Shown: positions 54,438-64,000 of the stretch, piece after piece
How positions within the stretch are numbered: position 1 is the stretch's first letter
How the letters are laid out: every line of letters starts with the position of its first letter
Assembly (NCBI GenBank): GCA_011032825.1
Contig: JAADJZ010000006.1
Location: 558,001-622,000, forward strand
Origin: Massariosphaeria phaeospora
Taxonomy: Eukaryota > Ascomycota > Dothideomycetes > Pleosporales
Reading direction: 5' to 3'
Length of the DNA: 64,000 nucleotides
Made by a program: the position numbers and the translations under genes
The notes under the pieces: model-generated
Seen by the model: the letters and a program-made list of their open reading frames with translations, nothing else
What the model was told of the DNA's origin: nothing
The model's database searches: none

Positions 54438-55686
54438 GCGCCGGCACTGTTAGCAATCGGCTATGAGCAAGCGTGAGGCCGACCGCCCACCAGGGTAGCG
54501 AACAGCGGACGGTGAACGTCGTCGAATCCGCGGTATGAGATCGGATTGGACGGAGGGTTTTTGGGGGGTTGGACACACGAAAGCCCCAGAGCCGACCACT
54601 GCCCTCGGGACAAACAAGCGTCCATGGTCATGCATACTACGAGAAAGAGAACCGGCAAGTAACGGGGTTGCCTCATACCGCCAATCGCCCAAACCCCCAC
54701 ACCGCAGTTCACGAATCTGAGCAGTTGCAAGCAGAAATCCAAAAGATAAACAAGCCAATAATTTCCCTTCGACAATCTGCCACATGCTACAAACTCGCGC
54801 CCTCCACTTTTCCATCCACATACTTTGCCAAAAACCACTTCACCAGTGCCATCCTACCTTCTTCCGGCCCCTTACTTACCTGGCCATCCACCTACCCCTT
54901 TCATCCGACCTCCAGACTCCCCACGCAGCTGGGTCCCGTTTAATCCAGTGTTCACCCTCTCCCAAAAAACTACTCACCTACCCACTCACACCCACTCACA
55001 CCCACTCACTCATGGACTCTCTCTCTCTCCCTAATTCCCGCATTGCAACCAAGTCGAAGTCAAAGCCAAACTCACCCCACATCAATCTAATACCAAGTAC
55101 TCCCTTAATAATAACACAATAACAATAATAAAAAACCCCTCTCGCTGCTCTACCACCTGCGCACGCAGCCACCTGTCCTGCACATCATCACTACATATCC
55201 CTACCTCATCCCCCTTATTTTATCAGCCATCAGCCATCAGCCATCATCATCACCAGCAACCGCACGAGTAATAAAACATGCAACATTATTCCCAAACTCG
55301 CGCTAAACCGAGACCTAGATTGATGGCGGGGGCCGTGACCTTGGACGCGTACACCCTGCCTTGCCCTGCCTCACCTTATTCCCGAGATTGCTCTTTCCCC
55401 AGCGCCCCACGTCTTAAATTGATGTGATTCGGGCGTCTCACTCCCAATCCTTCATGATCAGGTAGAGTGATCACTTGTTCACTATTATAGACTACCTACC
55501 ACTCTTCACAGAAGAAAGCGCATCATGGTCCACATCAAGCATCGTTTTCAAAAACAATCATTAACATTATCTTTCACAACTATGTATATACTGGTCGAAA
55601 GGTATCAAAGTCATGACGTCGTACGGTAGTATCCAGCCCCCACTCTCTCCTGCCACCACATCTTCAAAAGTTACTCATCGTACTGC
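54438..55686. other. Convergent intergenic region with short repeats
   Basis: No gene. CCCACTCACA repeats at about 54981-55012, a TAATAA/AATAACA-rich patch at 55105-55130, and CATCAGC repeats at 55228-55250. Confidence 0.55.
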
Positions 55687-58600
55687 TTAATAGGGCGTGT
55701 TGGCCTTCTTAATGCCCTCCCAATCTGTCACACTGCCTTGTCCCGCACTCTGACCCTGGGAGCCCTGGTGATAGCCTCCGATATTTTTGCTGCCGTCAGT
55801 GCCGCCTCTTCCATCACCATACTTCTCGACGTTCATCGGTAGTCCGGTAGTGGGCTCGATGACAGTATGTTTCTGGCTGCCGGCGGGATGGGCGCCGTAT
55901 TCAGCACCTCTGATGGGACTGATGTAATCGTTAGTACAATGTATAGAATGCAGAGTTAATGACTTACTATTCTCCCGAGATCTGATTGCTATCACCAATG
56001 CGTCCATCGGTGCCCATGTGCTGGGTGTTTCCACCTTCCTGGTGGTGCAGCTGCTCCAAGGCTTCACGTGCAGGGTGTCCAGGCGGCGGGTCTTTGTGCA
56101 GTTTATTGTGCTTGCTGTCTGGATCGAGACTGGGATCGAGACTAGGTATGCCTTCGTACGCGGCAGCAGTAGTACCAACGCCAGCGGCACCGGCACTTGT
56201 CGCTGCCAACTCCCTGGAGTGTCTTGGATTATCTCGCGATAGCCGGGGGCTGTCGTCAACCGTTTTATCCTCAGGGTGCTTGTCCTTCTTGTCCCTATGC
56301 AAGAATCCAAACAAGCCATGCTTCTTCTCCTTCTTCTCTTCCTTTTCTTCTTGCTTTTCAGCTTCCTTTTGTCGGCGATGAGCCTCCTTTTCGGCCTCTT
56401 TCTGGTGCTTAATGGCGTCTTTCTCGGCCTCCTTCTCGTGGGCCTTCTCTCCAGCAGCAACAACCTTGGCGTGGTGCTTTTGCTCGTGCGCCTGCTCCTT
56501 TTCAACCTCTTTCTGATGATGTTTAGCTGCTTTCTCCTGTTCTTTGCGATCGTGCTCTAGCTCTTTCTGCTGCTCCTTGTGTTGGTGCTCCAACTCTTTC
56601 TCTTGTGCTTTGCGTTGAGCTTCGGCCTCCTTCTCTTGGACCTTTAGTTGCGCCAACCGATCTTTCTCAGCTTCGTGCTGCGAGTATCCAAACGCCGCAC
56701 CTGCTCCTCCAGCGGTTACAGCTCCAGCTCCAAGAGCGGTGTCACGCTTTTGATTCTGGTTGTGGGGATCTTGAATTGAGTCATGATGCTGGGGGCTGTT
56801 AATATCTGGCTGCTGATATGCCTGACCAGTCCCAAGCTGACGAGAGTCGTCCTTGTCTGGACGCGAAGCAGCATACACTCCCGCACCGGTAGCACCAAGT
56901 CCACCGACGATGGCAGCATCCCGGCCATAATGATGCTCAGGTCGACTAGGGTCGCTAATCACTTGGCCAGCATTGTATTGCTGATGTTGAGAAGGTTGAC
57001 GAGGATCATGAACAATCTGCGTTAGAGGCTGGTGGCGCTGGTCTTGGGTAGCAGCCAAAGGAGGCTGTACAGAAGCATCTCTTCCTGTGGCCTGATGAGC
57101 CAGACCGGCACCAGCGGCACCTAGACCTCCTCCAATGGCAGCATCCCGCCCATAGTGATGTTTGGAGCTCTCGTTTGGATCATAAGAAGGATGTGTGCTG
57201 GTCTTGGTTGGGTCATGGGCTCTAGGAGCGGTCGGATCATAGCGCTGTTCGTTCATCAAGGCGACAGGTTGAGTGCTATGGGGTTGGCCGGAGATTTGTG
57301 TCGTTTGGTGGGCGCCATACCCAGCGGCTCCAGCTCCTCCAACGGCAGCTGCCTCACTTCCATGATGATGTTGATTTTCACCTAACGCCTTGGGGTCAAC
57401 GCGAGGATCGAGTCGATTAAGCAGTGACGACTTATGAACCGGCGCATCCTGGTGCTGCGACTCCAGGTTCGGCTTCACTCTAGGGTCAATAACGTTTGCC
57501 ACGTTACTCTGGTGAGGTCCAACTGTGGAAGAGGCTGGACCAGATGTTGAAGGCTGCGTGTTTTCCTTGGAGACTTGTCGGTCATTCCCAGTTCCATGGG
57601 CTGCGAGGCCGGCGCCACCAAGTGCTCCCCCGACCAAGGCGGCATCTCGGCCATGGTGAGTGTTGGTACTGACACGAGGATCGAGCTGGGTGGAGCTATA
57701 AGGACTCGTGTTTGTTTGAACCGACTGTGGCTCCGTTCCATATTCCGAGGACGAGCTCCTTGTTTGATCGGGCAACGTGGTTCGTGGATGATCTAGTGTG
57801 CCAGTATGGTGGAGCTTGTGCTGGTCAGGTGTGGCTGTCGTACCGCTTGTAGCAGTAGAAGGATAGGATGGCTGCGATAGCTCGTCCATTGGAGTGTGAC
57901 CAGGGAACGCTCCTGGAATATGGAGATGAGGTTCTCCTGGCGCCGCGTGCACACCATCAGTGTATGGTCCGTATTTGTAGAGCAGTCCGCCATGATGTTC
58001 GCCTGCAGTTTCGCTGCTAGGAACAGAGCCAGGAACGGTGTGGCTTTGAGAGTTATAGCCACTTTCATGCGAGTTGCCAGAAGGTGGAAGTGTAGACGAA
58101 GTAACCGCTGAATTTGGCGTGTTCGCGGTGGGTACTCTAGTACTCACACCTCCAGCTAGGGGAAAGGATCGATCAGTGTCAGTGCCGAGGTTGGGATCAT
58201 TCAAGGATCGATTAGTGCTAGTACCGAGGTTGGGATCATTCAAGGATCGCTCATAGAATTGTTGCTGAGTCGATAGATTTGCAGAATCACCCTCTCGTCG
58301 GCGGTGCAGTTCATGAGCTGCGAGACCTCCCGCACCTACTGTTCCAGCGCCCAGAGCAGCGTTCCGGCCCAAGTGGCTATCCTCGCCGAGCCGGTCAGAG
58401 GGCTGTTGGTAACCTTGCTGAGCAGAGGTATCGGTGAGTGGTTGAGTCGATTCAGTATAAGTTGGTTGGGAGACATTGTCGCGGTGTCGTTCAGTAGGCT
58501 GCTGGTGAGTGGATCGATCAGCGAGTGGTTGAGACACTCCCGCGTAGTCACGGTGCCGCTCATTAGGTTGCTGGTAGTCCCGTTGGGTGATTTGAGAAAT

Positions 58601-59437
58601 ACTTGAAGGTTCCGTTGATCGGTCAAATGCTCTCGTCGTCTCTGGAGTGGTATGATCTCTGTGCCCTTCCCCTTCACGGCGACGATTGAGCTCTTCGGCG
58701 CCGAATGCACCGGCACCTACGGCACCGGCACCAGCACCAGCACTCAACGCGGGGTTCCTCTCCGAGTAAGAACCTTCTCCGGGTTGATGGGTAGTGGCCC
58801 TGTCAGTGCCGCCCCCAAGAATTTGATCACCGTCAAGGCTACGCTCCGGCGCACTGTTGTTACCCAGGGCAGCATGGGTGTCGTGACTGCCTTGAGGGAA
58901 GCCAATGACTCCTGACTTGATGCTTGACGTGCTCATTTCCTCATTGAAATGGCTGGGCCGCGGATGCGCCGAATCCGGATGCATGTTCGGAGCAGAAGAC
59001 ATTGAAGTCTTCCCTGAAGCTACGAAAGCGCCGCTTGTACTTGGTGGAGTTTGCTTCAGACTGGCAGAGTTGGGGAAGCTGGGTGGCTGATCAATAGTCC
59101 CTGCGGGTTCTCCTGACGTCGTAGGACGGCTACTGCTAGAGAACTGATCGTAGATGGGATGATAGCTGCAGGAGTGTCAGCTATAGAAGACGCGTAAAAG
59201 TAGAGTCCTTAGCCGTTCAGAGCGTTGGCTCAGGACAGAAAGTCATAGACAGTAGCAATATATTGCACTCACTCTGAGTCGGTGGCTGAGACGGAAGAAC
59301 CCTTGTCGACTGGGTGAGGCTGCTTTGCTTCGTTTGTGGCGTCTGTGCTTCTGCGGCCGTGAGAGCTGAAGAGAGTCAAGGTAAGGTCAGAGGTGAAGGC
59401 TGGGGATAGCGTACAGGGCTTCCTTTATCTTGTGCAT
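55687..59437 (-). CDS. Large hydrophilic protein with glycine-zipper repeats and a coiled coil
   Basis: Four exons: 59415-59437, 59273-59365, 55968-59165 and 55687-55918, giving 1181 residues, all junctions in phase with GT-AG. The start is MHKIKEALSHGRRSTDATNE. A Gly/Ala-rich motif of the type HYGRDAAIGGGLGAAGAGLA recurs about seven times (near residues 181, 306, 541, 638, 709, 781 and 836), separated by Pro/Gln/His/Ser-rich linkers. The GxxxGxxxG spacing suggests membrane-inserting glycine zippers. Residues about 867-990 are a Lys/Glu/His-rich coiled coil (KEAEAQRKAQEKELEHQHKE and similar). The C terminus is GSVTDWEGIKKANTPY. Function unknown; similar repeat proteins exist in other filamentous ascomycetes (general knowledge). 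Confidence 0.85.
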
Positions 59438-61105
59438 GGCGTGGGCCTAGTGTCGGCGCGAAAAGCAAAGCGTCCAGCAGCTTGGAAGTGGAGCAATTGA
59501 CAGTGAGCAGGCTGGAAGGCCGTCTAGCTGCTCGACTGGTGGTAATGCGGGTCACGGTGAGGTGGCTACACCAGGCCATGACCTCATAACAGGCAAAGAG
59601 CGGGCAGGCGCGGTGGCTGCCCCTCCCAATTGGACTCGACCACGCCGACGCCTCCTACGGCCTTGTCCCCATTGCGACGACACGCATCGCGGGCCGCCCA
59701 ATGTTGGAAGAGAGGCAGTGTGGCACGGGTGGGAGAGTCAGGCTTCAGCTCTATCCACCCATCGCCATGACGCCGGTGTTCTGCGCTTCGGCTGTGAGGC
59801 AGATCAGATGTCCTCGCCTCTCGAGCGGAAAGCAATAACGGCCACGCCTGCACAGGCTGTCTGCGGCAGTGAAGACATCCAGACACGACCCTATTGCCGT
59901 CGGGCCAGTCGGTGGTGGCAACGACGTATAAAGAAACAACAAGGCAGCGCAGTCCAGTGCAGTCCAGTGCGGCAGGCCGATGACGCCACGCCGAAGGCCG
60001 GCTTCCCCACAGGTTCCAGAGGGACGCATGACAGCAGCCACTGAGTCATCCGACAGCACTACGGCGGCACAAGCGTCGTGGGCTCCATGTACCGCTTGAG
60101 AGATGTTTGGCAGAGGTTGAGGCAGAGGTTGAGGTTGAGGTCGAGGCTGGAGACATGCGTCCAACAAGAGCGTCGCGGAGGATGCGTTTCATCTCCAAAC
60201 ACATGTGACGGCGTTCGAGCCCTGGAGCTGGGCAGCGATCCGTCTGGGGTCGTTGGGAGTCAGGTCGGGGAACCTGGCCGCGATGCTCCCGACGCGGTGG
60301 TTGTGCTGGTTGCAGGCTGAATGCTGCACACCGGCTGGCTGCCTTTTGGTGCTCAACCCAATTCTCACCACCTTCTGCAGTCTCGCTCGCAGCCCTCGCC
60401 CTTGCCCCCGACACCCACGCCCGCTCGCCGTCGTCAGCAAGAAGAAGACGCCCGGGCGTGCAGAATTCGCGCAATCCACCGTGCAGCGTCCGCCGGGGGG
60501 AGCCCGCCGCTCCACCGCACGCCCACGCCCACGCCCGCGCGGCGATCCCCAAGCATGCTAGCCCTCCGCTGCACTCCGGCCGGCGCCCAATTGGCCACCC
60601 ACGCCCGAGCCTGGAGTCTGGAGTCTGGCGGCTCACGGCTCACGGCGAGCTGCATCGCGCAGGTCGAGAAGCCTTCTCCCGCTGTTCTCTCGCTTCACCG
60701 GACCTGCACCTCCCCCAGCTTCTGCATTGTCTTGAGCGTCGTGGCAGACGGATGGAGAAGCGAGCGTGGAAGCCCGTGCCGCGCGACGAATAGGAACAAC
60801 GACGACCTCGCAGCGCCTCAGATAGATACCTCGGCCTTATTCACCGACTCTGGCACCGCGGCGCCCAGTCCACCGCTGACCGTCTGCGAATGCACTGCAA
60901 CGGCGCCGGACTCGACGAGTTGGGAGTCCACAGGGTCCAGGTGCCATACACGATCCACCACCTCCGCTAGGACCTCCGCGTGCCCGAGTCTATTCTGACA
61001 GGTTCGCTCGCCCACTCCCGAGCAGTCTGGAACAGTCAATTGCAGATTCACACCCTCGACCACCTCACGCGACACCCATTCCGCCGACAATTCCATCCCG
61101 CCACT
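59438..61105. other. GC-rich divergent region, no gene supported
   Basis: 1.7 kb between the glycine-zipper gene (minus) and the gene at 61106 (plus). Several overlapping open frames come from high GC; none is conserved-looking. A GAGGTTGAGG-type run lies at 60113-60150. Confidence 0.5.
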
Positions 61106-61901
61106 ATGGCCCTCCGCAGCCGTCTCCGCCGAGCCTTCACCCGCAGCTCCCCCGACGACAGCGGCTCGCTCAGCAAAACCAGCGACAAGTCGCCAAAGAA
61201 GACCAGCAAAGGCGACAGCAACAAGACGGCTAAGAAATCCAGCAAAGGGGACAGCGACGTCTACCAGCCCGGCGAGAAGATGCCTCCGCTCAAGTACCGC
61301 CGACCGGTGGACCCTATACACAAGGCGAATCTGGAGGCCTTCACCTGGACCAAGGCCTGGCGGAGGAAGAGCGCTCAGAGCATGTACTCGCCCATGGGCA
61401 GTCGCATGCCGAGCCGGAAGAACAGCCGCGCCTCGTTCGGACGACGCAGTATGTCGAGCATGAAAGGCAGCTCTCGCGGGGACGATATCGGCATGGTGGA
61501 CAGCGGAGTCGGCGGCAGCATTGCCGGCGACGAAATGCGCGCCAACGACCTAAGGGAGGGCAGCGACGAGGAGGGCGACATCACAAATGGTGAGTCCACG
61601 CCACCCAATCCACTTTGCTACCACTCACTAACATGGCCCAGTCGGCCTTTCCCGTCCGCCCAGCAACCACCACAAATCCTCTATCAATGCTCGCCAATCG
61701 CACTCTATCACATCCGCATCCTTCCCCCCACTTCCAGGGCCCACCGACCACACCCGCCGCTCCCAGTCCACATCGAAGTCGAAGCCGGACCAACCCTTCA
61801 CGCCAGAAGACCTCGAACTCGCCCTGCACCGCTCCCATCTCGGCCCTACACAAGAAGAACCCGACCGGAGTCGGGAGCAGAGTCCGGGCACTCGGGCGTA
61901 G
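61106..61901 (+). CDS. Basic, Ser-rich protein of unknown function
   Basis: Exons are 61106-61589 and 61642-61901; the 52-nt intron has donor GTGAGT, branch ACTAAC and acceptor GCCCAG. Product 247 residues from ATG 61106 (CCACTATGG context). It starts MALRSRLRRAFTRSSPDDSG, then a Lys/Ser-rich part (KKTSKGDSNKTAKKSSKGDS). A likely conserved core follows (YQPGEKMPPLKYRRPVDPIH, KANLEAFTWTKAWRRKSAQS), then a Ser/Arg-rich part with many possible phosphorylation sites, and the C-terminal part LSRPPSNHHKSSINARQSHS ... QPFTPEDLELALHRSHLG. No signal peptide or helix. Not recognised. Confidence 0.75.
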
Positions 61902-64000
61902 AAACTGCTCCGTCTCCTACCGTCTTCATCTGATTTCATTTCACTGGTCTGTACATACCGCATTGGGGTGGCTATCTGTTTTCTAGCGTTTCTCTCGCAT
62001 CTGCATTTGCATCGTTTTTCTCGCATCACTGGTCGGCGCACTCGGGCATTCATAGACACGTTCCGGGCTGGTTTCTTGTTTCTTGTATACAGGCATATAC
62101 GCATAGGTAGATGGCCCCTGTTCGGCTTAGCTCAGCTCAGCTCAGCTCGTTTCGTTTCCATTCGATTCGCAGTTGTGCATACTACATACGAGCCATGTGA
62201 AATCACGAACTGCATATTTTTCTCCTGACTTTTCCTCTCTCGCCACCGACCTCAGTTCAGTTCAGCTCAGTCGCGCCGCCTTCGGACTTGCCCGTGCTTG
62301 CCCTCATGGGGGAAGCTAACTTAAAAACTAACTTAACTCAACTCAGCTCTGTCCTTGCTCGTTGAAAAGTGTACGCAGTTTTGGCATTGCTGTTGCTGTT
62401 ATTGTTGGATAACGCACGGCACTGTCCGGTACGGTACGCTGCGCAGAGACAAGGCTTTGTACGTACGTACGTGCACGTCGAATAGGGTGTCTACAGTCAG
62501 TAGAGTAGATATACTAGACAATCACACTGCGTAGTGCAGTATTTGAACGAATCGCCGTCGTCGGTGGCATGGGTGGGTAGCTTGTTGCTAACGTACATGG
62601 ATGGCATATGGAATACAAAGTGCACTGGATAGATCTGGTACTCCGACAAAGATGTATCTGCGTATACATACATCGCCTTGTCATTGGTCGACTCCCCTGC
62701 CGCCACCCATGTATTACATTCTACACAGCTAAGCACCTTGTCCGCCAGCGCTGCTAGTAAGCATGCTCTGCGTGCAATTTGGTGGACATGTGTGCATGTC
62801 GGTGCTTGCCTGGAACGAGTGCAACGTGTTCTTCATGGCCGCTCGATATAGGGGATGCAGATGGAGAATGGAGATTACTACTCGAAGGCTTTTAGCGCGA
62901 GGCGGAGAGAGATGGCTCCGGTCGTTCAGCTTTCAGAGACTGATAATGGGGGCAATGATGGGGTCGAGTGGCGTGCTATCGTGTATGAAGTGCTTGGAGC
63001 TCGGCTCGATGTGTGTGAAGGTGCGGTGTGGGGCGAGTCGGTGGAAGGAGGAACGCCATTGTTAGAGATCCTGGAGATTAAGCGTTAGACTATGAGGCGG
63101 GTTGTGGCATTAGCAGATTAACAATGGTTTTGTGAAGAAGAGATTTGTGTTGCTACCGTTGAAGCTGCGGGCAGCTTTGTCTGTTCGTGCCTGAGCTGGC
63201 CTCACTGCCGCGCAACTTAGACAGCCACTCGACAGGGTACCGACAAGTGGATTCCCAAGACACAGCTTTGGCTGTTAGCAGGCGGAGATCCTGAGATCGT
63301 GATGAAGGCAGCAGCAAGCCCACTGGCTCGTGTCGAAGCCAACTAGCTCCGACACACCCTCTGGTCCAGACATATGATACGCCAAAAGGGAAGTGCAGTC
63401 CGGCGAAGTGAGAAACATTCGCCAGCACCTGAGGTATCTCGTGGACTGTATCAGGAGGCCGCTCAGGCCAATATGGGAGCACCAACGCGTCTTCCAAACC
63501 CAACGGGTGTCTGCCTTGGACAGCTCGTCGTGAGCGTCGTATCCACGGGCTACACAGTGCGGGTTGACCCGTTGTGGAAACCCGCTAAACGGTGCGATGT
63601 CTGTCCGCCATGGGGGTCAGCCTCCAGGTACGATACCGGTCACCCCCAGGCTTTCAGCACTAGACTCGAGGTTAGCCCGGGCCGTCGTGATCCAGAAGAA
63701 GGAATATGGTCCTCTCAGAGACGACTTGAGAGGTAGAGTTCCAGTCATCTGCTTCCAGAACAGCGTGTCGTGGACCAACAGGCGTCTCTGAGGCCCTGCG
63801 CCTCCGCTAGTACCTTCAGCGTGTGACCGCGGAGCTCCAGTTCAGGCAGCGAGCGACACACTGGCCCCCGTCAAGGCTGATGAGTTCCAGAGTGGCTGCC
63901 TGCCCTCTTTGGGCAAAGAATGCGATCTAAGACCAACGAGTGTATATCTCGTGTCGAAGTACCGAGTACATCGTTCGCTTCTTGCCGCCAACATCTTCGT
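61902..64000. other. Right end of window, no convincing gene
   Basis: Contains an AGCTC pentamer run (62127-62149), GTAC repeats (62459-62472) and one small open frame (62855-63088). 63.4-64.0 kb has open frames on both strands but nothing recognisable. Confidence 0.5.
62855..63088 (+). CDS. Possible small protein (weak)
   Basis: An ATG-to-TAG frame of 77 residues (MQMENGDYYSKAFSARRREM ... VVQLSETDNGG ... GVEWRAIVYEVLGARLDVCE ... PLLEILEIKR). The composition is protein-like, with alternating hydrophobic residues and an acidic end. There is no recognised domain, and it could equally be a chance frame or the last exon of a gene (a TATAG stands just before the ATG). Confidence 0.25.
   Translation: MQMENGDYYSKAFSARRREMAPVVQLSETDNGGNDGVEWRAIVYEVLGARLDVCEGAVWGESVEGGTPLLEILEIKR

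Noticed and set aside
59562..60998. Several 100-225-codon frames between the glycine-zipper gene and the 61106 gene
   Set aside because: Composition-driven, overlapping on both strands, no conserved text.
1..64000. CRISPR arrays, bacterial operons, insertion sequences
   Set aside because: The sequence is eukaryotic (spliced genes, intron-containing tRNA). No regularly spaced identical repeats with unique spacers; the 123-bp and 24-bp arrays are direct tandem repeats without spacers.
1..64000. Secondary-metabolite cluster or full-length transposon
   Set aside because: No PKS, NRPS, terpene synthase, P450, transposase or reverse transcriptase frame was seen.

Overview
The window is chromosomal DNA of a filamentous ascomycete (Pezizomycotina, most likely a Dothideomycete). 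The reasons are: many protein genes with GT-AG introns of about 50-170 nt carrying CTAAC/CTGAC branch sites just before the acceptor; a PTH11-type rhodopsin-domain protein, Zn2Cys6 regulators, a DUF3176 membrane protein and a 2EXR/F-box-like protein; an intron-containing tRNA-Asp; and no bacterial operons. All calls come from reading the translated sequence and splice sites by eye, with no database search.

Layout. 0-0.44 kb: 3' end of a Pus7-type pseudouridine synthase. 1.0-6.8 kb: an accessory island with three tandem paralogues of an unrecognised two-exon gene family (minus strand), their duplicated promoters and 3' flanks, an array of about five ~123-bp repeats, and a divergent small gene. 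7.2-8.0 kb: duplicated, possibly tRNA-derived repeat. 8.7-15.3 kb: RPL2, APC4 and a NIPA-type Mg2+ transporter gene. 16-17.3 kb: a small inverted-repeat element and a 24-bp minisatellite. 17.4-22.1 kb: an acidic protein gene divergent from delta-COP (RET2). 22.4-28.1 kb: a rhodopsin-domain protein and a large basic protein with a CCHC zinc-finger-like motif. 28.9-35.2 kb: Hsp20 divergent from an SRPBCC protein, an F-box protein and a hydrophilic protein. 36.5 kb: tRNA-Asp(GTC). 36.9-42.7 kb: a frameshifted DUF3176 gene, a single-pass membrane protein, and a C-terminally truncated Zn2Cys6 factor. 43.9-54.4 kb: a 2EXR/F-box-like protein, a small secreted Cys protein, a Zn2Cys6-like regulator and LSM7. 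55.7-61.9 kb: a large glycine-zipper/coiled-coil protein and a basic Ser-rich protein. 61.9-64 kb: no convincing gene.

The housekeeping genes (ribosome, APC/C, COPI, LSm, Pus7, NIPA) are unrelated in pathway and simply neighbours, as is normal in fungi. The accessory material is concentrated at 1-8 kb, with decayed genes at 37-43 kb. The most unusual item is the 1.4-6.8 kb island: whole gene units, including TATA boxes and 3' flanks, are tandemly duplicated, and a tandem promoter-like array lies between the last copy and a divergent small gene whose TATA box has the same spacing to its ATG. Its function cannot be read from the sequence.
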